A DNA stretch of 7,855 nucleotides from Candidatus Uhrbacteria bacterium (GTDB lineage: Bacteria; Patescibacteriota; Patescibacteriia; UBA9934; UBA10169), in contig DNYJ01000016.1 in the NCBI GenBank assembly GCA_003505155.1, forward strand, positions 1 to 7,855, given 5' to 3'. A program made the translations under genes and the position numbers. The stretch's first letter is position 1. Each line of letters begins with the position of its first letter. The notes below the pieces were generated by a model. The model had not been told where the DNA came from and ran no database searches. It worked only from the letters and a program-made list of their open reading frames with translations. Of the stretch, positions 1-6,277 are shown in pieces.

Positions 1-2
1 CG

Positions 3-410
3 GTGGAGATGGGAGAGCCGATCTTCCACCTCTGCTGGCGTCCGAACAACGCCCGACGGCCGTTCCCCCTCTACCTCGACGAGGAGGATGACCCCTACTC
101 CACCCTCGCCACCGAGCGCGAGACCCGCCTCGCCGCCTACGGGTGGGCGCAGGTCTCGACCGCGGTCTACCGCACCCTCAAGAACGGCGAGGAGCTTCAT
201 CTCGATCGGCTCGAGGCCATGCTCACCCGCATCATCGGTGCGTGCTCCGACCGGCAGTTCCAGATCGATCCCCCCAGCCATGAGGAGAGCGCCCGCGCGG
301 CGAGCTGGATCTTCCCCGAGGTCGTGCTCCAGAACCAGCGGGCGCGGTGGGCGCAGGCGCAGGCCGAGCGCGCCACGCGCGAGGCGGCCAAGGCGTCCTC
401 CGCCTCCTAG
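3..410 (+). CDS. Hypothetical protein, probably 5'-truncated by the window edge
   Basis: I do not recognise this protein. The frame is open from the first bases of the window. A GTG lies at base 3, but no upstream sequence is available to judge a start, so this is probably the C-terminal 135 residues of a longer protein. It appears soluble: no signal peptide, membrane segment or cysteine motif is visible. The middle is a charged, mostly helical-looking stretch (roughly residues 35-75), and the tail is Ala/Arg/Glu-rich (from about residue 112, ending KASSAS), consistent with a helical or disordered end. Codons end overwhelmingly in C or G, and a sampled 60-base stretch (121-180) is about 72% GC, higher than the genes further right. 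That codon bias is the main evidence that this frame is coding rather than the overlapping +1 frame, whose product is an Arg/Ser/Pro-rich shadow. A perfect hairpin begins 15 nt after the stop. Confidence 0.6.
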   Translation: MEMGEPIFHLCWRPNNARRPFPLYLDEEDDPYSTLATERETRLAAYGWAQVSTAVYRTLKNGEELHLDRLEAMLTRIIGACSDRQFQIDPPSHEESARAASWIFPEVVLQNQRARWAQAQAERATREAAKASSAS

Positions 411-425
411 CCAACCGACAACTCG

Positions 426-464
426 GGGTTCCGCCGTCCGTGCCATGCACGGACGGCGGAACCC
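426..464 (+). terminator. Perfect 18-bp hairpin after the first gene, possible terminator without U-tract
   Basis: The arm GGGTTCCGCCGTCCGTGC (426-443) is exactly complementary to 447-464 across a 3-nt loop (CAT). It starts 15 nt after the TAG of the 3-410 gene, where a terminator is expected. However, the plus-strand tail is TTCGGTGCAACCC rather than a run of T, and the minus side has none either. It may be a stable 3'-end hairpin that blocks exonucleases, a non-canonical terminator, or a dispersed palindromic repeat. The structure is certain from the sequence; the function is not. Confidence 0.5.
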
Positions 465-481
465 TTCGGTGCAACCCACCG

Positions 482-518
482 AAAAAAAACGTAAGCGTGC
501 GATGTATTTCGCACGCTT
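482..518 (-). terminator. Rho-independent terminator of the 562-1008 minus-strand gene
   Basis: The stem AAGCGTGCGA (493-502) pairs with TCGCACGCTT (509-518) over a 6-nt loop. Read on the minus strand, the hairpin is followed, after three bases, by eight T residues (complement of A482-489). It lies about 45 nt beyond the stop of the minus-strand gene. On the plus strand the stem is followed by a weaker TTGCTCGTTTTAT, so it might also stop leftover transcription from the first gene. Confidence 0.75.
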
Positions 519-528
519 TGCTCGTTTT

Positions 529-557
529 ATAGGTCGTTTAAGACCTATGCGACCTAT
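529..557. repeat. Short inverted and direct repeat of ATAGGTC / GACCTAT
   Basis: ATAGGTC (529-535) is followed by its exact reverse complement GACCTAT (542-548), then a second direct copy GACCTAT (551-557). The cluster sits between the stop of the minus-strand gene and its terminator. Three copies of a 7-mer in 29 bases is more than expected by chance, but no function is evident. It could be a small protein-binding site or a 3'-UTR stem. Confidence 0.4.
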
Positions 558-561
558 ACCC

Positions 562-1008
562 TCACTCCTGCCGCAAAATATCTTCGTCGGTTACGATGTG
601 TCCTCGGAACGACTGCGATTCTCCGTTGAACGTGTTGGTGATGATGCGCACGACGTCGCCGTCGTCGGCTTCGTAGTCGGCAAACTCGAGATCATCGCCT
701 TCGTCGTAGGGGCTTTCTCCCTCGGACTTTTTTATGTTTCCGCGGTCCTCGTAGCTGAATTCGTAATCCTTGCCGCTCTCCACGACCACCTCGTCGTCTT
801 TCTCGACGGCTGTTTCAAGGAGCGTGAAGAGCATCATTTCCTCCGCGTCCGGACTCAAAGCGAGAAAGAGATCCTCGTCGGCGAAGAGCCAGACGGAGCG
901 GCTCCCGTCTTCCAGCTCAATAACGCTTTTGCCGGCGAGCGTAAACACTTCGGTGGAAATGGTGAGGTGTGAATCAATGTCGAGATCGAGGAGATCGTGG
1001 ACGTTCAT
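562..1008 (-). CDS. Small acidic protein resembling DUF4178
   Basis: This encodes a 148-residue, strongly acidic soluble protein with no signal peptide or membrane segment. Its pattern resembles the DUF4178 domain, a small beta-rich domain of unknown function. An N-terminal beta region has an EDG turn and a Trp (residues 30-41, VIELEDG...VW), then an acidic stretch. A second half reads GKDYEF (79-84), SEGESPYDEGDD (95-106), ADYEADDG (110-117) and FRGHIV (134-139), close to the G-x-Y ... G-E-x-P ... DY ... G-x-x-V spacing I associate with that family. This is from memory, not a profile search. The ATG at 1008 is the only plausible start; the leader just upstream is pyrimidine-rich (CTCTCTTACCCCT) and lacks a Shine-Dalgarno sequence. 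A sigma70-like promoter precedes it by about 57 nt and a terminator follows. It is transcribed divergently from the cell-wall operon. That this is a real gene is more certain than the family. Confidence 0.75.
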   Translation of the reverse strand: MNVHDLLDLDIDSHLTISTEVFTLAGKSVIELEDGSRSVWLFADEDLFLALSPDAEEMMLFTLLETAVEKDDEVVVESGKDYEFSYEDRGNIKKSEGESPYDEGDDLEFADYEADDGDVVRIITNTFNGESQSFRGHIVTDEDILRQE

Positions 1009-1051
1009 AGGGGTAAGAGAGGGAGTAGGAAGTTAGGTTGAATTGACGAAA

Positions 1052-1090
1052 GGATAACGCATTTGCCAGCAATTAAAAACAGAGTTATCC
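1052..1090. repeat. Inverted repeat GGATAAC...GTTATCC in the divergent intergenic region
   Basis: GGATAAC (1052-1058) and GTTATCC (1084-1090) are exact inverted 7-mers separated by 25 bp, about 32 bp centre to centre (three helical turns). They bracket the -10 box of the minus-strand promoter. This arrangement would suit a looping or dimeric regulator, but 7-bp arms can arise by chance. Confidence 0.35.
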
Positions 1091-1101
1091 ACGGAAGTCA
1101 A
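1072..1101 (-). promoter_or_regulatory. Sigma70-like promoter of the DUF4178-like gene
   Basis: On the minus strand, TTGACT (1101-1096) is followed after 18 bp by TTTAAT (1077-1072); each hexamer matches the sigma70 consensus at five of six bases. The predicted RNA start is near 1065, giving a leader of about 57 nt before the ATG at 1008. Its -35 overlaps the weak -35 position of the opposite-facing promoter. Confidence 0.55.
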
Positions 1102-1114
1102 GATCGGTGTCGCG

Positions 1115-1123
1115 TGGTATCAT
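1115..1123 (+). promoter_or_regulatory. Extended -10 promoter of the cell-wall operon, likely leaderless
   Basis: TGGTATCAT fits an extended -10 (TG-N-TATNAT). The expected -35 position (1095-1100, AAGTCA) matches poorly, which an extended -10 can tolerate. The hexamer ends only 10 nt before the ATG at 1134, so RNA should begin within about 0-5 nt of the start codon. This implies a leaderless message and agrees with the absence of a Shine-Dalgarno sequence. Confidence 0.5.
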
Positions 1124-1133
1124 AAGATCATCT

Positions 1134-2309
1134 ATGTCAAAGGTTCTCGCTTTTGTCTTGGTGATAGTTCTTGCGGCGGCGCTTGGCTATGGCGGCTTCG
1201 TCCTCTTCAATCGTTATGGAAATGCTCCGCGGCAAATCGAGCGCATGGTGCGGACCATGTCGGAGATGAAGACGGCTCAAGTGTCGGGCGTGCTGAAACG
1301 CTCGCCGCGCGAGGCCAACCGGCCGTTCCTTTTTGGCGACATCCGCTTTGAAGGCTCTTTGGATGTTCGCGCTCCAGAACAGCCAGCTTATGATCTGCGG
1401 TTTGACGTGTCTGCGGTTGCCGGCGCGAGCGAAGAGCGTGCTCTCGTTTTGGCGCGCCTTCTGCGGGGGAACACCAGCGTGCAGATCGCGGAAGCGCCCG
1501 ATGCCCTTGCCGATATGCTCCAAGCGTCGGGAATCGAGCTCGGGAAATGGAACCGCGTCAAAGGAACGGAGGACGTGCTGGCGCTTTTCGGAGAACAGAT
1601 GCGGTGGACACTATTGACTTCGGAGAATATTGCCGCTCTGCGCGTTTTGGTTTCGTCTCAACGGTGGGTGCTTGATCCCAAAGCAACACTGACCGAAATT
1701 GTCCACGGCCGCGTGACGAGAATTTTCACCGCCGAGCTTGATCCCGAAAGCTTCCTTGCTCTTGAGCGCGAATGGCAACGCCTGCGGGAGGGACGCGAGG
1801 CGACGCCGGATGAGGAGGCTCGAATCGAGGCTCGTCGAACCTGGTGGGAGGACGCCCGCGTCAATCTCTGGATTGACCAGCGCACGGACGAACTGCGGCG
1901 GCTCGTCGTCCAGCTCTCGAACGGAGATTTTCTCGATGTGGAGTTTGAGGAGATCAATGGGGAGATGGTGATTGAGGAACCGGAGAATGATCGTCTGCCT
2001 CTTTCGGAGGACTCTTCGGAAACTCCGGAAGACGAAACCAGAAACTCCCCGCCCGAACGTTTCCGTTCGGAACGGGCTGGCGGAAGTTCGAATACCAGAA
2101 ATGCGAACCTCGGATCCAATCAAATTTTTCCGAGCGTCGGAGATTCCGATGGAGATGGACTTACGGACGATCTCGAAGGCTTCTACGGAAGCAACTCGAA
2201 CAACTCCGATACCGACGGCGATGGATACCTCGACGGCGCGGAAGTCAAGAATGGGTACAGCCCCACGGGAAACGGCACGCTGTTTAATTTCGGACTCCCG
2301 ACGCTATGA
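1134..2309 (+). CDS. Membrane-anchored extracytoplasmic protein with C-terminal Ca2+-loop (TSP3-like) repeats
   Basis: A 391-residue protein. Residues 3-25 form one hydrophobic segment with no cleavage or lipobox Cys, so it is probably anchored with the rest outside the membrane. The body (about 35-285) alternates beta-like stretches and helices. Segments such as VNLWIDQRT (243-251) with VEFEEINGEMVI (269-280) recall LolA/LppX-type beta folds, a loose impression only. A Ser/Glu/Pro/Arg-rich linker (about 286-335) leads to two Asp-rich loops, DSDGDGLTDDLE (337-348) and DTDGDGYLDGAEV (359-371). These have the DxDGDG pattern of thrombospondin type 3/dockerin-like Ca2+ sites. I chose ATG 1134 over the in-frame GTG at 1107 because 1107 lies upstream of the predicted RNA start. 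The gene overlaps the transpeptidase gene by 4 nt (ATGA), so the two are probably translationally coupled. It may act in wall assembly or division, inferred only from its neighbours. Confidence 0.85.
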   Translation: MSKVLAFVLVIVLAAALGYGGFVLFNRYGNAPRQIERMVRTMSEMKTAQVSGVLKRSPREANRPFLFGDIRFEGSLDVRAPEQPAYDLRFDVSAVAGASEERALVLARLLRGNTSVQIAEAPDALADMLQASGIELGKWNRVKGTEDVLALFGEQMRWTLLTSENIAALRVLVSSQRWVLDPKATLTEIVHGRVTRIFTAELDPESFLALEREWQRLREGREATPDEEARIEARRTWWEDARVNLWIDQRTDELRRLVVQLSNGDFLDVEFEEINGEMVIEEPENDRLPLSEDSSETPEDETRNSPPERFRSERAGGSSNTRNANLGSNQIFPSVGDSDGDGLTDDLEGFYGSNSNNSDTDGDGYLDGAEVKNGYSPTGNGTLFNFGLPTL

Positions 2310-4222
2310 GACTTGCGAATGATGCTCGCGGTCGGAGAGCTGGCAGTTTGAGCGCGATCGGCGTGCGGGCGCGTATGCTCCTGTTCTTTGTCTTTGCCGC
2401 CACGATCCTTCTCGCGGCCCGCCTTGCTTATCTTCAAGTTTTTCGCCACGGCTATTACCGCGTCCAAGCGGCCAATCAAAATCTTCTCGTGGAGGAACTG
2501 GCTCCCAAGCGCGGGACAATTTATTTTCAGGACTATGAAACGAACTCGCTCGTTCCAGCCGCGTTGAGTCAAGATTTGGGTTTTGTCTTTGCCGTGCCAA
2601 GCGAGATGCTCGATGTAGGAAAGACGGTGGAGACATTGGTGGAGGTTCTGGGATTGCGGTTCGACGAAGGGGATTCCCAAGAAACTGCGGAAGCAAATCT
2701 AGAAACCACGGAGACTGAAACAGCGGACGACGAACCACATATTGTCGGCACAGAACTTGATGCGATCGAGTCAGAATCGAAGCAGGTTCCCGCGCCGGAG
2801 CCGGTAGAAGATAAAGGACCGAGTGAATATGAACGGTTTGTTGCTCGCTTGAGCGACAAGAGCGATCCGTATGAACCGGTAAAGCGTGGCGTACCGGAAG
2901 AGGCTCTCTCTCGTCTGCGCGAGCTTGATCTCCCTGGCATTTCCTACACGCGCGATCCGTCGCGTCTGTATCCTGAACTTGGCATCGGCGGGCACGTGCT
3001 CGGGTTTGTCGGGCGCGATGAGCAAGGGAACCCGGTTGGCCGTTATGGCATTGAAGGCTATTTTGAGGAAGAGCTTGCCGGAGCGCCGGGGAGGCTTGAG
3101 ACGCGCAAAGATGTTGCGGGGCGGTTCGTGGGCGTGGGGGAGCGCGTGAGCATTCCGTCGGTCAACGGAGCGGACATCGTGCTCACGATTGACCGCACGA
3201 TTCAGTTCGTTGTCTGCAAAGCCCTTCGTCAGGCGGTCATGCGGCATGAAGCTGATGGCGGTTCGGTCGTGGTCATGGATCCGCAGACGGGGGATATCCT
3301 CGCCATGTGCGGCTATCCGGACTTCGACCCCGGCTCCTATGGCGATACGGAAGAGATCAAGACGTTCAACAACCCGGTAACGTTCGGAGCCTATGAACCC
3401 GGTTCTGTGTTCAAATCCATCACGATGGCTGCGGCGCTCGACACGGAAACCGTCACGCCCTCTTCGACGTTTGAGGACACGGGGGAAGTCAAGGTCGGCA
3501 TCCACACGATCCGCAACTCCGATCGCAAAGCGCACGGCGTGGTCACGATGACGGAGGCGCTCGAGGAATCGCTCAACACGGGCATGGCGTACTTGGTCGG
3601 GGAAATCGGCTATGGGGCGTTTGAAAGCTACGTTCGAGCGTTCGGGTTTGGAGAGAAAGTCGGATTAGAAATCGACACAGAAGCGGTGGGGGACGTCTCC
3701 AGTCTTGAAAAAGAGGGGGACATTTTTTCCATCACCGCTTCCTTTGGACAGGGCATCACGGTAACGCCGCTCCAGCTTTTGCAGGCGTATGCGGCGATTG
3801 CCAATGGCGGCGTCTTGATGAAGCCGAGGCTCGTGCGGGAGATGCGATATGCTGATGGGTATGTGGAGCGTTTCGAGGGACGGGAGCTTCGCCGCGTGCT
3901 TTCGGGAAAAACGGCGCGTCTGCTTGGAGCGATGCTCGTTTCCGTCGTGGAACAGGGGCATGGAAAACGGGCGGGCGTGGACGGCTATTATATCGCCGGA
4001 AAAACGGGAACGGCGCAGGTGGCGAAGGACGGAGCGTATTCGGCGACGGAAACCATCGGATCGTTTGCGGGGTTCGGGCCTGTGGAGAATCCGCGCTTTG
4101 TGATGGTCACGCGCATTGACAATCCGAAAAACGTGTCGTTTGCGGAGTCCACCGCCGCGCCACTCTTTGGCGAACTTGCCGATTTCTTGTTAGAGTATTT
4201 GGATGTGGCGCCAAGCCGATGA
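2306..4222 (+). CDS. ftsI: Class B penicillin-binding protein (FtsI/PBP2 family peptidoglycan transpeptidase)
   Basis: This 638-residue D,D-transpeptidase crosslinks peptidoglycan stem peptides outside the membrane. A short basic cytoplasmic N-terminus precedes one membrane segment (about 24-43). The dimerisation/pedestal domain follows, and the transpeptidase domain starts near residue 290. All three catalytic motifs are intact: SVFK (Ser367 nucleophile, Lys370), SLN (422-424) and KTG (566-568). The pedestal keeps an RG at 69-70, but the usual RGxIxDRNG is altered to RGTIYFQDYETN. An acidic Glu/Thr/Asp-rich insert (about 121-175) interrupts the N-terminal region. No PASTA domains are present. 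The symbol ftsI rests on its position directly before a MurF gene, as in division/cell-wall clusters; an elongation PBP2 (mrdA) or SpoVD-type role cannot be excluded. There is no Shine-Dalgarno sequence. Its ATG lies inside the stop of the previous gene, and MurF follows after 3 nt. Confidence 0.95.
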   Translation: MRLANDARGRRAGSLSAIGVRARMLLFFVFAATILLAARLAYLQVFRHGYYRVQAANQNLLVEELAPKRGTIYFQDYETNSLVPAALSQDLGFVFAVPSEMLDVGKTVETLVEVLGLRFDEGDSQETAEANLETTETETADDEPHIVGTELDAIESESKQVPAPEPVEDKGPSEYERFVARLSDKSDPYEPVKRGVPEEALSRLRELDLPGISYTRDPSRLYPELGIGGHVLGFVGRDEQGNPVGRYGIEGYFEEELAGAPGRLETRKDVAGRFVGVGERVSIPSVNGADIVLTIDRTIQFVVCKALRQAVMRHEADGGSVVVMDPQTGDILAMCGYPDFDPGSYGDTEEIKTFNNPVTFGAYEPGSVFKSITMAAALDTETVTPSSTFEDTGEVKVGIHTIRNSDRKAHGVVTMTEALEESLNTGMAYLVGEIGYGAFESYVRAFGFGEKVGLEIDTEAVGDVSSLEKEGDIFSITASFGQGITVTPLQLLQAYAAIANGGVLMKPRLVREMRYADGYVERFEGRELRRVLSGKTARLLGAMLVSVVEQGHGKRAGVDGYYIAGKTGTAQVAKDGAYSATETIGSFAGFGPVENPRFVMVTRIDNPKNVSFAESTAAPLFGELADFLLEYLDVAPSR

Positions 4223-4225
4223 TGT

Positions 4226-5533
4226 ATGAAACGATTTGTGCTCAACCTTCTTACGAACTATGCGAGACAGGCCGTCGAACGCTATCAGCCGACGGTGATT
4301 GGCATTACGGGTTCTCAAGGCAAGACATCGGTGAGGCTTGCCGCGACGCGCCTCTTGGAGGATGCTGGACGATCCGTGCGAACGCCCAAGAAAAACTATA
4401 ACAACGAGTTTGGGTTTCCTCTCGGCATTCTTGGACTTGGAAGCGCCGGCCGTTCGAGCATGGGCTGGCTTCGCATTCTGTTTCAAGCTCGCCGTATCGC
4501 TCGCGGCAAAGACAAAAACTTTCCCAAGACGCTCATTCTCGAATACGGCATTGATAAGAAGGGCGACATGGATCATTTGCTTTCGATTGCCCAGCCAACG
4601 ATCGCGGTGGTGACGGGTGTGAGTACGATTCACGCGGTTGGCTATGAGAATGTCGCGGAGGTGGCGGAAGAAAAAATGAAGCTGGCACGTGCGGTTCCAA
4701 AACACGGCCTCGTTGTCTTGAATGCGGACGAGACGCATCTGCGCGAACGCATGGCAGATCTCAACGCCTCAATTCTCACTTACGGGTTTTCGGCGGATGC
4801 CGATGCGCACATTGTTGAGATGCATTTCGTCACGCGGCCGGATGATTGGTTCGGGGTTGACGAGACGGCGGCGGAACTCAACATCACCGTCAAAGGCGCG
4901 CGCGAGATCTATGCGCTCTCGCTCAAAAATATGGCGGGGCGTCCCGTTGCCTCGACTGCGGCCGCGGTGATCGCGCTTGGCGAACATCTCGGACTCGACG
5001 TCGTGGATCTGATCGCCTCGCTCTCAAAGATGAGCTCCGTTCCCGGACGCATGAGTCTCCTTCCCGGCATCAAGGGTACGCTCATTCTCGACGACTCCTA
5101 CAATGCGTCGCCTGCGGCCGTGCGCGCGGCGATCGAGACACTTGCGGATTTCGATCCGCAGGAAGGAGCGCGGCGCATTGCGGTCTTGGGTTCCATGGCG
5201 GAGCTTGGGCGTTATACGGAAGATGAACACCGCCACGTCGGCTTCATGGTTGCCGAGATGGGCATTGATATTTTACTGTGCGTCGGAGAAGCCGCACGCG
5301 ACATTGCGCGATCGGCTGAGGAGGCGGGAATGAAAAAGGAAACGGTGCATGAATTTGAAACCTCGGTTGCGGCGGGGAGGTGGCTCGATCAAGAGCTCCG
5401 TCGGGGCGATATCGTTCTCGTGAAAGGCTCGCAATCCTCCAGGATGGAGAAAGCGGTTAAAGACATCATGGCTGAACCTCTCCGAGCCGGAGAACTTCTC
5501 GTCCGCCAAGACGCGCGATGGCTTGAAACATAG
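4226..5533 (+). CDS. murF: MurF-type Mur ligase (D-Ala-D-Ala adding enzyme) lacking the N-terminal domain
   Basis: This cytoplasmic ATP-dependent ligase would add D-Ala-D-Ala to the UDP-MurNAc-tripeptide, the last cytoplasmic step of peptide assembly. The 435 residues show the P-loop GITGSQGKT (26-34), then EYG (106-108) and a TGVSTIH segment (130-136) where typical MurF has TNIGxAH. Lys150 in the AEEK context is a likely carbamylated-lysine equivalent. NADE (167-170), VPGRM (272-276), the MurF-like signature LDDSYNASP (288-296), LGSMAELG (321-328) and a C-terminal KGS (400-402) follow. In well-studied MurF proteins the P-loop comes after a substrate-binding domain of roughly 80-100 residues. 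Here only about 25 residues precede it, and no other start lies between it and the upstream gene. The substrate must therefore be bound differently, or the true substrate differs (MurT-like or CapB-like ligases share the central domain). It starts 3 nt after the transpeptidase stop, without a Shine-Dalgarno sequence. Confidence 0.88.
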   Translation: MKRFVLNLLTNYARQAVERYQPTVIGITGSQGKTSVRLAATRLLEDAGRSVRTPKKNYNNEFGFPLGILGLGSAGRSSMGWLRILFQARRIARGKDKNFPKTLILEYGIDKKGDMDHLLSIAQPTIAVVTGVSTIHAVGYENVAEVAEEKMKLARAVPKHGLVVLNADETHLRERMADLNASILTYGFSADADAHIVEMHFVTRPDDWFGVDETAAELNITVKGAREIYALSLKNMAGRPVASTAAAVIALGEHLGLDVVDLIASLSKMSSVPGRMSLLPGIKGTLILDDSYNASPAAVRAAIETLADFDPQEGARRIAVLGSMAELGRYTEDEHRHVGFMVAEMGIDILLCVGEAARDIARSAEEAGMKKETVHEFETSVAAGRWLDQELRRGDIVLVKGSQSSRMEKAVKDIMAEPLRAGELLVRQDARWLET

Positions 5534-5551
5534 GAATACAGAACATGGATA

Positions 5552-5570
5552 TAACCAAGAATCTTGGTTA
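5552..5570. terminator. Perfect palindrome between convergent genes, possible weak bidirectional terminator or operator
   Basis: TAACCAAGAATCTTGGTTA is a perfect 9+1+9 palindrome. It sits 18 nt after the murF stop and about 30 nt beyond the stop of the opposing 5600-6250 gene. As RNA it would form an 8-bp stem with a 3-nt loop. No T-run follows on either strand, so it is a poor intrinsic terminator; a dimeric protein site is equally possible. Confidence 0.4.
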
Positions 5571-5599
5571 GAACGATAGACAAAGTGTATCATCCAAAG

Positions 5600-6250
5600 C
5601 TAATTCATGTGTTTGCCTTCCTTGCCATCCCGCAGCATCGAAGACGCTATTTCTACCTTTTTAGGATCCTGCATCATTTCGCCGAGTTCACTCCCAGTCA
5701 TCGAAAGCGTGCTGGTTTGGCGTGCTTCCCAATTGATTTCACGTAAATGTTCAGCATGATCCGTCAAGGGATTTTCATGTGATCGAACTTCAACGTAGAC
5801 CACGCTGTCTTTCACGCCTCGTTCAGGTTGCCCCTTTATTTCTAACCTTCGATAGTTCTCCGCTTCAAACCCGGCAATCTTATTGCGCAATTCCGGAGGA
5901 AGAGGTCTCACGATTTTCTCACCTTCGGGCAGAGTAAACATATTACGAATGTCGCCATTCTCGTTGATGCCCCCTGTTATCTTAACACTCCAAATTTCTT
6001 TACCATAAAAAAAGGAGACGAACAGAACACCTGATTTTGCTGAATCACCATAAGACCCAGAACCAGAAAAGCTACGCTGGTAGTCTTTCACAAGGGTTCT
6101 CCCCTCTCGTCCTATTTCCTCAGCTGGAGGTGTGTATTTATTGATTTCAAATTTTATGTCCGGGAAAGCTTCATTTCTTTCCTCAACCCATGCTGCAATC
6201 TTTTCCGGAACTTTATCGGTATTCTGAAGCTGAAGTCCTAATATGATCAT
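5600..6250 (-). CDS. Hypothetical protein, AT-rich gene
   Basis: I do not recognise this protein. From the ATG at 6250 it has 216 residues, with no signal peptide or membrane segment, so it is likely cytoplasmic. The N-terminal half has beta-like stretches (MIILGLQLQN, residues 1-10; GVLFVSFFYG, 74-83; IWSVKITGG, 86-94). A Glu/Arg-rich helical region (about 119-145) follows, then VVYVEVRSHE (150-159) and a polar helical C-terminus. No catalytic motif stands out. A longer frame from TTG 6316 would add 22 residues, but they look unlike the rest and I prefer the ATG. Two sampled stretches (5941-6060) are about 40% GC, against about 63% in a sampled stretch of murF, so the gene may have been acquired separately. 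It is convergent with murF and lies downstream of the kinase terminator, so it is its own transcription unit. Confidence 0.72.
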   Translation of the reverse strand: MIILGLQLQNTDKVPEKIAAWVEERNEAFPDIKFEINKYTPPAEEIGREGRTLVKDYQRSFSGSGSYGDSAKSGVLFVSFFYGKEIWSVKITGGINENGDIRNMFTLPEGEKIVRPLPPELRNKIAGFEAENYRRLEIKGQPERGVKDSVVYVEVRSHENPLTDHAEHLREINWEARQTSTLSMTGSELGEMMQDPKKVEIASSMLRDGKEGKHMN

Positions 6251-6277
6251 AGTATCCCGATTATGAATCTTGTTGAG

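Noticed and set aside
88..972. A 294-codon plus-strand frame
   Set aside because: It runs in a shifted frame through the GC-rich first gene, through two hairpins and antisense to the DUF4178-like gene. Its product begins with an Arg/Ser/Pro-rich stretch typical of a shadow frame.
1085..1093. TTATCCACG, one mismatch from a DnaA box
   Set aside because: It is a single copy, without a cluster of boxes, an AT-rich unwinding region or replication genes nearby. It is not evidence for an origin.
1107..1133. GTG start for the anchored protein gene, adding nine residues
   Set aside because: It lies upstream of the predicted RNA start, and the ATG at 1134 directly opens a standard membrane anchor.
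2771..3535. A 254-codon minus-strand frame inside the transpeptidase gene
   Set aside because: It is antisense to conserved catalytic sequence and shows no motif or initiation signal of its own.
5587..5593. GTATCAT heptamer repeated at 1117, 5587 and 6338 on the plus strand
   Set aside because: The copy at 1117 works as a -10 box. The other two have no suitable -35 or extended element and no gene correctly placed downstream, so the recurrence is probably chance.
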